DNA from: MKUN01 sp964481425
GTDB taxonomy: Bacteria > Bacteroidota > Bacteroidia > Chitinophagales > Chitinophagaceae
Reading direction: 5' to 3'
Length of the DNA: 64,000 bases
Assembly: GCA_964481425.1 (NCBI GenBank)
Contig: CAYZTM010000005.1
Location: 62,001 to 126,000 of the forward strand
Each line of letters starts with the position of its first letter. Within the stretch, counting starts at the first letter, position 1. Shown here piece by piece: positions 33,056-42,230 of the stretch. The position numbers and the translations under genes were made by a program. The notes beneath the pieces are model-generated. The model ran no database searches. It had not been told where the DNA came from and worked only from the letters and a program-made list of their open reading frames with translations.

Positions 33056-33367
33056 ATGATAAAAACCAAAACCATGAAAACTACAATTCTGACGATATTA
33101 CTTTGCATCTGTTCGGTGTTCGTTGTAAAGGCACAGGAGCATCACCGGGGCCACCATAACTATCACCACAGGTATCACCATCATTATTACCATCATCCCC
33201 ATTACTACCATCATCGTTATTATCATCACCACTATTATCATCCCCGTTACCACAGGTATCACCATAGGGTAGATGTAGTAGTGCCTGTACCGCGCCCACC
33301 ACATCCCCATTTACCACATCCCCCTCATCCACCATTACCACCACACCCGCCCATACCACATCCTTAA
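33056..33367 (+). CDS. Secreted His/Tyr-rich repetitive protein
   Basis: About 103 residues. The start is ATG at 33056, adjacent to the previous stop, or the ATG at 33074. A signal peptide (TTILTILLCICSVFVVKAQ) precedes a mature chain made almost entirely of His, Tyr, Pro and Arg in short repeats (HHHYYHHPHYYHH and PHPHLPHPPHPP). Such a sequence could chelate metals such as zinc, copper or nickel. The DNA is simple-sequence rich, which creates long shadow ORFs on the other strand. The function is unknown. Confidence 0.5.
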   Translation: MIKTKTMKTTILTILLCICSVFVVKAQEHHRGHHNYHHRYHHHYYHHPHYYHHRYYHHHYYHPRYHRYHHRVDVVVPVPRPPHPHLPHPPHPPLPPHPPIPHP

Positions 33368-33438
33368 AAAAAATTAGCAGGAGGTGCCAGATTTTGGCAA
33401 GGTAATTGCAACAGTATCTTTAAAAAATACTGATGGTT

Positions 33439-33816
33439 ATGAAAGTAAAGATCTTATTGACGGTGTTGATGGTAACCATGATATCGTTAACAGTTACAAG
33501 CAAAGCAGGAGCGCACCCCTGGCATTACAGGTCGGGCTGGCACCGCCCCCATGCAGCTATACTTATTCCTCCCATACCCGTACCGGTGCCTGCACCGAGG
33601 GTAGTGGTAAATCCCGGATATTGTGGTCCGCGTTATTATGGTCCCCGCTATGGAGGCTACTATAACAATGGCTATTATGGTGACCGCTACTACGGCAGGC
33701 ATTATGACCACGACCGTTATCGTGGCCGTGAGCGCGGATATGACCGGGATGACAGGGGCTACCGACACAGGAATGAGCACTATGGCCCCCGCCAAAGTCA
33801 ACATTACCGCAGGTAA
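33439..33816 (+). CDS. Secreted Gly/Tyr/Arg-rich protein
   Basis: About 125 residues from ATG at 33439 (33433 also possible). A signal peptide (VKILLTVLMVTMISLTVTS) is followed by a Pro/Val-rich stretch and a tail rich in Tyr, Gly, Arg and Asp (YGDRYYGRHYDHDRYRGRE). No domain is recognised. It is followed by a hairpin terminator at 33847-33875. It resembles the neighbouring His-rich peptide gene in style and could be related to it by function. Confidence 0.55.
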   Translation: MKVKILLTVLMVTMISLTVTSKAGAHPWHYRSGWHRPHAAILIPPIPVPVPAPRVVVNPGYCGPRYYGPRYGGYYNNGYYGDRYYGRHYDHDRYRGRERGYDRDDRGYRHRNEHYGPRQSQHYRR

Positions 33817-33846
33817 ATAAAGTTTTTTGTGTGCTTAAATGATCAT

Positions 33847-33875
33847 AGGGCTGTGCTGTTTAGCACAGCCTTCCT
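33847..33875 (+). terminator. Intrinsic terminator
   Basis: The arms GGCTGTGCT (33849-33857) and AGCACAGCC (33862-33870) with a 4-base loop, then a T-rich stretch. It ends the unit of small secreted proteins. Confidence 0.8.
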
Positions 33876-34041
33876 TGTCTTTAAGAGGCTTCCGCAGGCC
33901 CCTTTAACATTTTTTTAAGAGAAAAGGGGGGCATTTGTAAAGCGGCGGTTAAGCAAGTACAAACGGCGCGTTAAGCGGGCGCAAAAATTTCCCGGGCAGC
34001 CAAAGTCGCCCCATCTTTGTGTCAGCAAAACGAAAAAGATC

Positions 34042-34134
34042 ATGTCAAGGAACAACAAAACACGCAACATCATACTTACCATTTCTGCAGTAGTAGCAGC
34101 AATACCGGTTGGCCTTATCCTCTTCGGCGCCTAA
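34042..34134 (+). CDS. 30-residue membrane microprotein candidate
   Basis: A short ORF with a lysine/arginine/asparagine-rich start (MSRNNKTRN) and a single hydrophobic segment (IILTISAVVAAIPVGLILFG). Small single-span proteins of this kind are common and usually missed. It lies between the terminator of the secreted-protein unit and the thioredoxin-like gene. It has no recognised family. Confidence 0.4.
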   Translation: MSRNNKTRNIILTISAVVAAIPVGLILFGA

Positions 34135-34174
34135 ACCATGCTGACTTGTATGTTAATTGCTTTATTTTTGAAGA

Positions 34175-34681
34175 ATGAAGCAATTGTTCGCCGCCTTCCT
34201 GCTGCTCTGCGCAGCGTCCTCCTCCGCACAGGCCCCAGGCCCGGACTCCACTAACCTATACGACCCCAAAGCCGATGCACAGCATCAAATAGATGAAGCT
34301 GTAGCCAAAGCGGCAAAGGAACACAAACACGTTTTCATACAAATTGGCGGTAACTGGTGCATATGGTGCCGCACCTTTAATAGCTTCGTTACCCACGACA
34401 ATGACCTGGATGGCTACCTGCGTGCCAACTACGAAGTGATACATATTAATTACAGCGAAGAGAACAGGAACGAAAAAGTATTGGCCAAACTTGGCTTCCC
34501 GCAGCGTTTTGGCTTCCCGGTATTCGTAATACTGGATATGAAGGGGAACCGGATACATACGCAGAACTCAGCCTATCTTGAAGAGGGGCATGGCTATAAT
34601 GCCAAGAAAGTTGCCGAGTTTTTCAGGCAGTGGGCCCCGGATGCACTGAACCCGGCCAACTATGTAGATGGGAAGAGGTAG
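34175..34681 (+). CDS. Secreted thioredoxin-family protein
   Basis: A 168-residue periplasmic protein with a signal peptide (about 1-20) and a thioredoxin fold. The active-site motif is Cys-Ile-Trp-Cys in GGNWCIWCRTF (C62 and C65), followed by the cis-proline segment GFPVFVILD. The sequence resembles the thioredoxin_7/DUF255-like group. It probably reduces or oxidises disulfides in the envelope. A TATTTTTG box sits at 34163-34170 but only 4 bases before the ATG, too close to serve this start. Confidence 0.85.
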   Translation: MKQLFAAFLLLCAASSSAQAPGPDSTNLYDPKADAQHQIDEAVAKAAKEHKHVFIQIGGNWCIWCRTFNSFVTHDNDLDGYLRANYEVIHINYSEENRNEKVLAKLGFPQRFGFPVFVILDMKGNRIHTQNSAYLEEGHGYNAKKVAEFFRQWAPDALNPANYVDGKR

Positions 34682-34703
34682 TATATACCCAAGTACATAT
34701 ATG

Positions 34704-35663
34704 TCATAATCCAATCCCCAAACTGATACCGCCCCATTGGTGGGTAAGTCCTGTTTTGAAGGTCTTACTTCTATAGGCCTGGTAATATTCGAGGTAGATG
34801 GCTTTATAACACAATACGATCCCCAGCCTGTTGCTGAAGACAAGTCTTGATATATCTTTTTCATTTATTGTATATGGGGAACTCCTGTTGAACATGCCAC
34901 CCTGAAGGGTGGCATCGTAGGCCACGCCATTTATTGCAGGCGCATCGTACAGGTAGGCATGCAGGGCCTTGTGGTCATTATTGTCGCTAAAAGGGCTATT
35001 GAAGTAACCGGCTTTGATGCAGGCCCCGAGGCCCAGTTTGTCCAGTAAAGTGCCTGCATCCACATTGGTATTGGCCACTAGCTCGAGTACCTTCCCAGCA
35101 TTAAATAACTGGTGTTCATAAGTTAAGCTGTAGTTCAGGGCAAGGTCGTTCTGAACCTGGTATTGCCAGCCGCCGGGCTGAATGTTATTGAGGGCCTTAT
35201 GTATTGCCTTTTGCATCCCATCGGCCCAGGCTGCGGGACCTATGACGCCTGCACTGAGGCTGCTGGATAGTCTTTGCCTATGCAAAGGGTCGTTACTTAT
35301 GGCGAATGACCTTAATAAAAGTACCCCGGCATAAGGGTGGTTATTGTACTGGATATGGGTCTCGCCAATACTACGGGGGGTATAGCCATTGTGTTCAATA
35401 GCAAGCCCATATTTAGTGTCTGCAGCCCGCAGGGGGATCAATACATGGCTTAAGGGGAAATGTTTCAGCCATGGGTGCACAAAGGCTATGTTGATGCCCT
35501 GGGTATAGTATTCATCGGTGGCAGTAAAGAAATCGTTATCGTAGTTGATGCGCAGGTATTTGTCGGTGCCTACATCCCTGTATGCAGCCGTGTTGTTCAT
35601 TTCCTGTGCAAGTAATGTACAGGGAAAAAGCAGCAGGACAATATAAAGCTGTTTGAAACGCAT
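34704..35663 (-). CDS. LpxR-like outer-membrane protein (DUF2219)
   Basis: A 319-residue exported protein with a signal peptide (about 1-19) and the family signature YDNDFFTATDEYYTQGINIA near residues 40-60. This resembles LpxR/DUF2219 barrels; LpxR removes the 3'-acyloxyacyl chain of lipid A in the outer membrane. The C-terminal residues are suited to a last barrel strand (QWGGISLGIGL). Function in this organism is not certain because many Bacteroidota DUF2219 members are unstudied. Confidence 0.75.
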   Translation of the reverse strand: MRFKQLYIVLLLFPCTLLAQEMNNTAAYRDVGTDKYLRINYDNDFFTATDEYYTQGINIAFVHPWLKHFPLSHVLIPLRAADTKYGLAIEHNGYTPRSIGETHIQYNNHPYAGVLLLRSFAISNDPLHRQRLSSSLSAGVIGPAAWADGMQKAIHKALNNIQPGGWQYQVQNDLALNYSLTYEHQLFNAGKVLELVANTNVDAGTLLDKLGLGACIKAGYFNSPFSDNNDHKALHAYLYDAPAINGVAYDATLQGGMFNRSSPYTINEKDISRLVFSNRLGIVLCYKAIYLEYYQAYRSKTFKTGLTHQWGGISLGIGL

Positions 35664-35714
35664 AGTAGCATGTACGTAACAAACAGGATATAAGATTGAT
35701 GCCGTCGGTATGTA

Positions 35715-37136
35715 CTAAGTATTTTCGGCCAGTTCCAGCAGGGCCACATTCTCTATATGGTGGGTATGCGGGAACATGTCCACAGGCTGCAACCGGGTCA
35801 CCCTGTATGCTTCGGCCAATAGCTGCAGGTCGCGGGCCTGTGTGGCAGGATTACAACTTACATACACTACTTTAGGCGCCCGCATCTTCAACAGTTGCTG
35901 CACCAGTTTTTCATGCATGCCGGCACGGGGCGGGTCGGTAATGATAACATCGGGCCTGCCGTGTTCTGCAAAAAAATCGTCGGTACAAACAGAGGCCACG
36001 TCACCGGCGTAGAACTTACAATGTTCCAGGCCATTAAGCGCAGCATTCTCATAAGCGTCCTTTACGGCATCTTCAATTACTTCGATGCCTATCACCTTTT
36101 TAGCACCCTTTGAGCAGAAGATGCCTATACTGCCCGTACCGCAATACAAATCGTATAAAGTCTCATGACCGCTGAGACCTGCAAAGTCGCGGGTTACTTT
36201 ATATAAGGTCTCTGCCTGGTATGAATTGGTCTGGAAGAAGGATTTGGGCGATATTTTGAAACGATAATTTTCAAGGGTCTCCTCTATATATGCTTTGCCA
36301 TGATAGCAATGTACCTCGAGGTCGTGGATGCTGTCATTCAGCTTAGGATTGATGGTATAATGCAGGCTGGTAATAGATGGTATCCGTTCGAGCAGGTGGT
36401 CGAGGATGGCTTTACGTTCGGCCACGTTCTCGTGCTGCAATACGAGATTGACCAATACTTCACCGGTTGTCGCCACGCGTATGATCACATTCCTGAGCCA
36501 GCCTTGCTGCGCGCGATAATCGTAATAGGATAGTTGCCGCGCTTCGGTATATTCTCTCAGTACTTTCAGCAATAAGTTGGTGGGTTCGTTTTGCAGGTAA
36601 CAGGTATGTATGGGTACAACCTTGTCAAAAAGGCCCGGCGCATGAAAGCCCAGCGCATGTTCCTGTGGTAGTACGGCATCGCCGGCTGCCTGTAATTCTT
36701 CAAAGGTCCTGTACCTGTGAGCGCTAAAGGTAAACTCGAGTTTGTTGCGGTAATGACGTTCGTATTGGCTGCCCAGTATGGGCTGTATCGGCGGTAGTTC
36801 AATATGGCCTATCCTTTGCAACTGATCGGCCACCTGTTGTTGCTTATAGGCAAGTTGCTGCTGATAGGGAAGCATTTGCCACTTGCAGCCACCGCATATG
36901 CCGAAGTGTGTGCAGAAGGGTTCAATACGCTGCTCCGAGGGGCTTACAAGGCCTGTCATAGTGCCTTCGGCCCAGTTTTTCTTATTCTTTGTTATCCGCA
37001 CATCTATCACATCGCCGGGTACAGCATTAGCCACGAACAGCACTTTTCCGTCCTCAAGATGTGCTATGCTTTTGCCCTCAGCAGCATAAGTATCTATTTT
37101 AATATTATAAAGCGTTTGCCTCTTCTTACGTGCCAA
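35715..37136 (-). CDS. rlmD: 23S rRNA (uracil-C5)-methyltransferase, RlmD-type
   Basis: A 473-residue SAM-dependent methyltransferase. The TRAM domain (about residues 5-65) is followed by a cysteine cluster CTHFGICGGC that binds an iron-sulfur cluster with a later cysteine in VPIHTCYLQ. The catalytic domain has YDLYCGTGSIGIF, the ITDPPRAGMH motif and the nucleophilic cysteine in VVYVSCNPATQARDL. This fits RlmD/RumA-type enzymes, although the exact target uridine cannot be read. It stands alone, convergent with nothing close. Confidence 0.9.
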   Translation of the reverse strand: MARKKRQTLYNIKIDTYAAEGKSIAHLEDGKVLFVANAVPGDVIDVRITKNKKNWAEGTMTGLVSPSEQRIEPFCTHFGICGGCKWQMLPYQQQLAYKQQQVADQLQRIGHIELPPIQPILGSQYERHYRNKLEFTFSAHRYRTFEELQAAGDAVLPQEHALGFHAPGLFDKVVPIHTCYLQNEPTNLLLKVLREYTEARQLSYYDYRAQQGWLRNVIIRVATTGEVLVNLVLQHENVAERKAILDHLLERIPSITSLHYTINPKLNDSIHDLEVHCYHGKAYIEETLENYRFKISPKSFFQTNSYQAETLYKVTRDFAGLSGHETLYDLYCGTGSIGIFCSKGAKKVIGIEVIEDAVKDAYENAALNGLEHCKFYAGDVASVCTDDFFAEHGRPDVIITDPPRAGMHEKLVQQLLKMRAPKVVYVSCNPATQARDLQLLAEAYRVTRLQPVDMFPHTHHIENVALLELAENT

Positions 37137-37186
37137 ATTTTTTATATAAAAAAGGGTTAAGAAAGTGCAAATTTACAGCTATTATG

Positions 37187-37218
37187 TTGGGATACATTCC
37201 TCGTATCACTTATTTTTG
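37187..37218 (+). promoter_or_regulatory. Bacteroidota-type promoter (TTG-N21-TATTTTTG)
   Basis: A -33 TTG at 37187-37189 and a -7 TATTTTTG at 37211-37218 are separated by 21 bases, within the usual spacing. It is 76 bases before the ATG of the thioredoxin-like gene at 37294. Confidence 0.6.
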
Positions 37219-37293
37219 TTCCTTTACCAAACAGATATGGACTGAAAGCCGTCTTAAAGGCTGGAACAAATTTATCTTCACCGTATTTTATTT

Positions 37294-38730
37294 ATGAAGC
37301 GTCTTACACTTTTTGCCTTATTGCTGCTTACCGGCATAGCGCAGCAGTCATTTGCCAAAGATGGATACCACATTAAACTGAAGTTCACGGATGTGAAAGA
37401 TTCGATGGTTTTCCTGGCACACTATTACGGCAAACCCCTGCCAACCATTTACAAAGCAGACTCCGCCAAACTGAACAGTAAGGGCGAGGCCATTTTTGAC
37501 AGTAAGGAAAAGACCCTTGGCGGCATATACATTATGCTGCTATCGGACAAGAAGACCTACTTCGAATTCCTGCTTGACAATGGTGATAACATCAGCATTA
37601 CAGCAACTGCGTCAAAACTGCCGGAAGGTATCAAATTCCAGGGCTCTCCCGACAATGAGCATTTCCAGGAATATGTGATGTTCCTTAAGGACTTTGGGGC
37701 CCGCCAGCAGAAGCTGCTGGATGAGTATAAAGCTGCCAAAACCAAGGCAGACAGTACAGCCCTGCGTGATAAGATCACCAAAGGCTCAAAAGAGCTGATC
37801 AAATTCCGTGAGAATTATGCGGCCAAATATCCCGGCACATTGCTGGCAGCCATCTTCAATGCGCTGGAAGTACCCCAGGTGCCTGATGGCCCCCATTACC
37901 TGCCGGATGGTAAGGTAGATTCTAATTTCTCTTACGATTATTATAAGGCGCATTACTGGGATAAGTTCAACTTCAAAGATGACCGCCTGGTACAAACACC
38001 TATATATGATGGTAAACTGGACGAATATTTCAACAAGATAGTGCTGCCCTGGCCGGATAGTGTGGAAAAAGAAGCAGATGTACTGCTGGCCAAGTCGCGC
38101 GGTACAAAGGATATGTTCAAATATACCCTATGGTGGCTGACCCATAATGTGGAGAACAGCAAGATAATGGGTATGGACGCAGTATTCGTTTACCTTGTTG
38201 AGAACTATTATATGAAGGGTGATGCCACCTGGTTGGATAATGACGCACTCTCCAAATACTACGACAGGGCATCGAAAATAGCCCCGAACGTATTAGGTAA
38301 CCTTGCTCCTGAGGTTAGGCTACCGGATGCCAGTGGCCAGGAGCAAAGTATGCTGGCGACAAATGCAAAATACACGCTGCTTATTTTTTGGTCGCCCGAT
38401 TGCGGACACTGCCAGAAGGAAATACCGGAAATAGATTCGCTATACCGCGCCCAGTTGAAGAGCAAGGGAGTGAAGGTATTTGCTGTGAACGTGGATAATG
38501 AAGATGGTAAATGGCAGGATTTTATCAAAAAGCATAACCTGCAGGAGTGGACCAATGTATGGGATAAGGACCACAAGTCGGACTTCCGCTCTAAATATGA
38601 TGTGTATAGTACACCAACCATTTACCTGCTTGATGATAAGAAGATAATACGTGGTAAGAGACTTGATCATAGTAACATCATGTCGGTGATAGAAATATTG
38701 GAGAAAAAAGAAAAAACAACTAAAAAATAA
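37294..38730 (+). CDS. TlpA-like thioredoxin protein with DUF4369/DUF5106 regions
   Basis: A 478-residue periplasmic protein. A signal peptide (about 1-22) is followed by a DUF4369-like domain (about 25-130), a DUF5106-like helical middle part and a C-terminal thioredoxin domain from residue 335. Its active site is Cys-Gly-His-Cys in SPDCGHCQKEIPE (about 370-373), with the cis-proline in VYSTPTIYLLD. It probably acts in envelope disulfide chemistry. The SurA-like gene begins 26 bases after the stop, so the two are likely one operon for folding of exported proteins. Confidence 0.88.
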   Translation: MKRLTLFALLLLTGIAQQSFAKDGYHIKLKFTDVKDSMVFLAHYYGKPLPTIYKADSAKLNSKGEAIFDSKEKTLGGIYIMLLSDKKTYFEFLLDNGDNISITATASKLPEGIKFQGSPDNEHFQEYVMFLKDFGARQQKLLDEYKAAKTKADSTALRDKITKGSKELIKFRENYAAKYPGTLLAAIFNALEVPQVPDGPHYLPDGKVDSNFSYDYYKAHYWDKFNFKDDRLVQTPIYDGKLDEYFNKIVLPWPDSVEKEADVLLAKSRGTKDMFKYTLWWLTHNVENSKIMGMDAVFVYLVENYYMKGDATWLDNDALSKYYDRASKIAPNVLGNLAPEVRLPDASGQEQSMLATNAKYTLLIFWSPDCGHCQKEIPEIDSLYRAQLKSKGVKVFAVNVDNEDGKWQDFIKKHNLQEWTNVWDKDHKSDFRSKYDVYSTPTIYLLDDKKIIRGKRLDHSNIMSVIEILEKKEKTTKK

Positions 38731-38755
38731 ATATCACAATAAACATACCATTACA

Positions 38756-40714
38756 ATGCGAAAGCTTGCTTTAACCTGTCTTGCCTCAGGACTATTATTT
38801 TCGTCAGTCACCGCACAAACATTATTCACCTTCGGAGGCACCCCTGTCAGCAAACAGGAATTCCTGAGGGTTTATGAAAAGAACAGCCTGAATAAGAAAC
38901 CCGATTTTTCAGAACCTGCACTGCGCGAATATCTTGACCTATACTCACTGTTCCGGATGAAGGTAAAGGAAGCTGACCTGCAGCAGCTGGACACGCTGCC
39001 CTCGATAGAGCACGAGCTCGATAACTACCGCAGGCAGTTGGCCAAAAACTACCTTACCGATGATGAGGTGACCAATAAACTGATAAAAGAGGCTTATGAC
39101 CGTATGAAGGAAGAGGTGCATGTACAGCACATCCTTGTCATGTCGCCCCTGGGTACGGACACCATGATAGCCTACAAAAAGATAGATAGTATTTACAAAG
39201 CCATACAAAAAGGGGCAGATTTCACTGCAACGGCCAAAGCTGTTACAGAAGACCGTGGTTCGAAGGAAAACGGGGGAGATCTTGGATACGTTACCGCCCT
39301 TCAGACCGTATATCCTTTCGAAAATGTGATGTACAATACGCCGAAGGGTAAAGTATCGGCACCTTTCCGCACGCAATTTGGTTATCATATACTCAAAGTG
39401 ATAGACAGGCGTCCCGCAAGAGGCGAGGTTAAGGTGGCGCATATCATGATCGCTACCCCGAAATCAAAAGGCCCTGATGGTGAAAAGGCGGCAAAGAAGA
39501 CCATTGACAGTATTTACAATGCATTAAAGAAAGGAGCCTCCTTCGACGATATGGTTGCGAAGTTCTCTGAGGATAAGTTCTCTAAAGATAATAACGGCGT
39601 ACTGCAACCTTTTGGTGTGGGCCGTGTGGCCCCTTCCTTTGAAGAGGCTGCTTTTGCGCTGAAGAACCCCGGCGATATATCGCAACCGGTACAGACCGCC
39701 TACGGTTACCATATCATCAAACTTGTTGAGAAATATCCGCTGCAGCCATTTGACAGCTTAAAGACGTCGATAAAGAAGAAAGTGGAGAATGATAGTCGTG
39801 CACAAACTGCCCGCGATATCTTTATGGACAGGGTGAAAGAAAGGAACGGCTTTAAAGAATATCCTGCTGCAGTGAATGCAATGCTGGATAAAGTGGCCAG
39901 GACACCGGATACAGGCAAGAATGCTAATACCTTCAACCCGGATGATTTCAAGAATATGAACCAGACCGTGTTTACATTGGGCGGTAAGAATTATACCCAA
40001 AGCGACCTGGCCTCGTTCGCCTACACGCTTACCCACGGACACCTCAATGGCCCCAAGCGCGGTACCTTCAACGATATCTATAAATTGTATATCAACAATG
40101 TAGTGAACGATTATGAGGAGCATAAACTAGTTGATGAGAACCCTGATTTCAAGAACCTGATGGAAGAGTACAGGGACGGCATCATGCTTTTTGAACTGAT
40201 GGACCGCAATGTATGGGGTAAGGCATCGAAGGACAGCACTGGTCTTGAGAAATTTTATGAGCAAAACAAGAGCAAGTATATGTGGGAGCCGGGTTTTGTA
40301 GGTTCCGTATACCGCTTCAAAGATGAGGCCGCTCTTAAAGAAGGTCAAAAACTGCTGGCGCAAAAGGGCATGAAAGATGAAGATCTTATCAAGACAATGA
40401 ATAGCGATAGCAAGCCTGAGCAGGTAACGGTGCAGCACGGGCATTACGAATTCTCTAAGTTCAAAGATGTGCCGGAGGCCTCAATAGCAAAAGGGAAAGT
40501 AACAGCACCGGTGAAGGGCGAAGATGGTAAATATGTGGTCGTTAAAGTGGAAGATGTGTTCAAGACACCTACCCAGAAATCGCTGGATGACGCACGTGGT
40601 TATGTGGTTGCTGAATACCAGGACTACCTGGAAAAGCAATGGAATGCACAGATGCGCAGCAAATATCACGTAATTGTGAATGAAGACGTTTTCAAAAGCA
40701 TGGTTAAAAACTAA
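38756..40714 (+). CDS. SurA-like periplasmic peptidyl-prolyl isomerase with two PpiC domains
   Basis: A 652-residue protein with a signal peptide (about 1-20), an N-terminal chaperone helix region, two parvulin (PpiC) domains at about residues 120-225 (VHVQHILVMSP to FGYHILKVIDRR) and 225-325 (VKVAHIMIATP to YGYHIIKLVEKYPL), and a long C-terminal helical part. It catalyses cis-trans isomerisation of proline bonds and assists outer-membrane protein folding. A clear terminator follows. Pairing with the TlpA-like protein upstream supports a periplasmic folding unit. Confidence 0.9.
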   Translation: MRKLALTCLASGLLFSSVTAQTLFTFGGTPVSKQEFLRVYEKNSLNKKPDFSEPALREYLDLYSLFRMKVKEADLQQLDTLPSIEHELDNYRRQLAKNYLTDDEVTNKLIKEAYDRMKEEVHVQHILVMSPLGTDTMIAYKKIDSIYKAIQKGADFTATAKAVTEDRGSKENGGDLGYVTALQTVYPFENVMYNTPKGKVSAPFRTQFGYHILKVIDRRPARGEVKVAHIMIATPKSKGPDGEKAAKKTIDSIYNALKKGASFDDMVAKFSEDKFSKDNNGVLQPFGVGRVAPSFEEAAFALKNPGDISQPVQTAYGYHIIKLVEKYPLQPFDSLKTSIKKKVENDSRAQTARDIFMDRVKERNGFKEYPAAVNAMLDKVARTPDTGKNANTFNPDDFKNMNQTVFTLGGKNYTQSDLASFAYTLTHGHLNGPKRGTFNDIYKLYINNVVNDYEEHKLVDENPDFKNLMEEYRDGIMLFELMDRNVWGKASKDSTGLEKFYEQNKSKYMWEPGFVGSVYRFKDEAALKEGQKLLAQKGMKDEDLIKTMNSDSKPEQVTVQHGHYEFSKFKDVPEASIAKGKVTAPVKGEDGKYVVVKVEDVFKTPTQKSLDDARGYVVAEYQDYLEKQWNAQMRSKYHVIVNEDVFKSMVKN

Positions 40715-40729
40715 TGTTTTCAGATACTT

Positions 40730-40776
40730 TTAAAAAAGTGCCTCGCTCTGAATGATCGGGGCACTTTTTTATTTTT
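40730..40776 (+). terminator. Intrinsic terminator after the SurA-like gene
   Basis: The arms AAAAAAGTGCC (40732-40742) and GGCACTTTTTT (40760-40770) pair over 11 bases, and a T-rich tract follows. Confidence 0.85.
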
Positions 40777-40807
40777 ATGGTCTGACAATCCCAATAATCA
40801 AACAAAA

Positions 40808-42214
40808 ATGAAGATCGCATTTCACGGCGCAGCGCGTACGGTAACAGGTTCCAAGCACCTGGTAACAATGGCATCAGGTAAAAAGATACTGCTGGACTGC
40901 GGTATGTTCCAGGGCCTGGGCAGAGATACTTTGAAGCTCAATAGCGAATTTGGTTTTGACCCATCCGAGCTGGCGCATGTTATCATATCGCATGCTCATA
41001 TTGATCATATAGGTCTGTTGCCCAAGCTGGTAAAAGAAGGGTACAATGGGGATATCTACATGACACCTCCGACAGCCGACCTCGCCAAGATACTCCTGCT
41101 CGATTCGGCCCGGATACAGGAGGAAGATGTGCGGTTTATTAATCGTGACAGGGAACGGCAGGGTAGAGAAAATGTGGAGCCCCTCTATACTGAAGAAGAT
41201 GCCAAGAATGTATTCCCCCACATCAAATTAGTGGACTATAACGAACATTTTAAGGTGGCTGATGATATAGACCTGATGTACACAGACTGCGGGCATATAT
41301 TGGGTAGTGCTGCCATCAACCTTGTTTTAAAGGAGAAGGGCAAGGATATAAGGATCACTTTCAGCGGTGATGTTGGGCGTTACCGTGATATGCTGCTTAA
41401 ATCGCCGGAACCATTCCCGCAGGCAGATTTTATCCTGATCGAGTCCACATATGGAGATAAGCTGCACGATATGGTATCACCGGCCACGGATAAGATATTC
41501 AACTATATTGTAGATACCTGCCTTAAGAAGAAGGGCAAACTCATTATCCCGGCCTTCAGCGTAGGCCGCACGCAAGAGATATTATACATCCTCAACCGGC
41601 TTTCGCTGGAAGACAGGCTACCGCCCCTTAGCTACTATGTAGATAGCCCGTTATCTATAGAGGCTACAGAGATCATTAAGAAACACCCTGAATGCTTCAA
41701 TAAAGATGTAAGGGAGGTATTAAGTCATGACGAAGACGTATTCTCTTTCCCGGGCTTGCAATATGTGCGTACTGCGCAGGAATCTATCGCGCTCAACTCA
41801 ATGCATGAGCCATGTGTGATCATATCTGCATCTGGTATGGCAGAAGCGGGCAGGGTGAAACACCATATCGCGCATAACATAGAAAAGGAGAGCAGCACCA
41901 TACTTATAGTAGGTTATTGCGAACCACATTCGCTGGGCGGGCGCCTGAGTGCCGGTGCGCAGGGTGTGCATATATATGGTCAGCCTTACCAGGTAAAGGC
42001 AGATGTAGGTGTCATACGCAGTATGAGTGCTCATGGCGATTACGAAGACCTTAGCCAATGGCTGGCCTGCCAGGACCCACGAGAAGTGCAGAAATTATTC
42101 ATCGTTCACGGAGAGTATGATGTGCAACTCAATTTTAAGGAGCGCCTCATCAGGAAGGGATTTCGTGATGTGGAGGTACCTGCATTGCACCAGGAGATCG
42201 GTTTGGGCATTTAA
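40808..42214 (+). CDS. Beta-CASP metallo-beta-lactamase RNA-processing nuclease
   Basis: A 468-residue cytoplasmic protein. The metallo-beta-lactamase core has SHAHIDHIG near residues 59-67, TDCGHILGSAAINL and SGDVGRYRDMLL; the beta-CASP part has IPAFSVGRTQEILYIL, SASGMAEAGRVKHHI and a late histidine in IVHGEYDVQL. It belongs to the CPSF73/YSH1-like group that cuts RNA. The substrate is unknown. It is a single gene between the SurA-like terminator and the minus-strand DUF3175 gene. Confidence 0.9.
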   Translation: MKIAFHGAARTVTGSKHLVTMASGKKILLDCGMFQGLGRDTLKLNSEFGFDPSELAHVIISHAHIDHIGLLPKLVKEGYNGDIYMTPPTADLAKILLLDSARIQEEDVRFINRDRERQGRENVEPLYTEEDAKNVFPHIKLVDYNEHFKVADDIDLMYTDCGHILGSAAINLVLKEKGKDIRITFSGDVGRYRDMLLKSPEPFPQADFILIESTYGDKLHDMVSPATDKIFNYIVDTCLKKKGKLIIPAFSVGRTQEILYILNRLSLEDRLPPLSYYVDSPLSIEATEIIKKHPECFNKDVREVLSHDEDVFSFPGLQYVRTAQESIALNSMHEPCVIISASGMAEAGRVKHHIAHNIEKESSTILIVGYCEPHSLGGRLSAGAQGVHIYGQPYQVKADVGVIRSMSAHGDYEDLSQWLACQDPREVQKLFIVHGEYDVQLNFKERLIRKGFRDVEVPALHQEIGLGI

Positions 42215-42230
42215 CGAACCGCTCGAAAGG

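Noticed and set aside
33081..33359. Minus-strand ORFs rich in Asp/Gly/Asn or Val/Met opposite the His-rich peptide
   Set aside because: They arise from the repetitive CAC/CAT/TAT codons of the sense gene and have no signal peptide or domain.
34163..34170. TATTTTTG box as promoter of the thioredoxin-like gene
   Set aside because: It ends 4 bases before the ATG, so transcription would start inside the coding region; the -33 spacing is also wrong.
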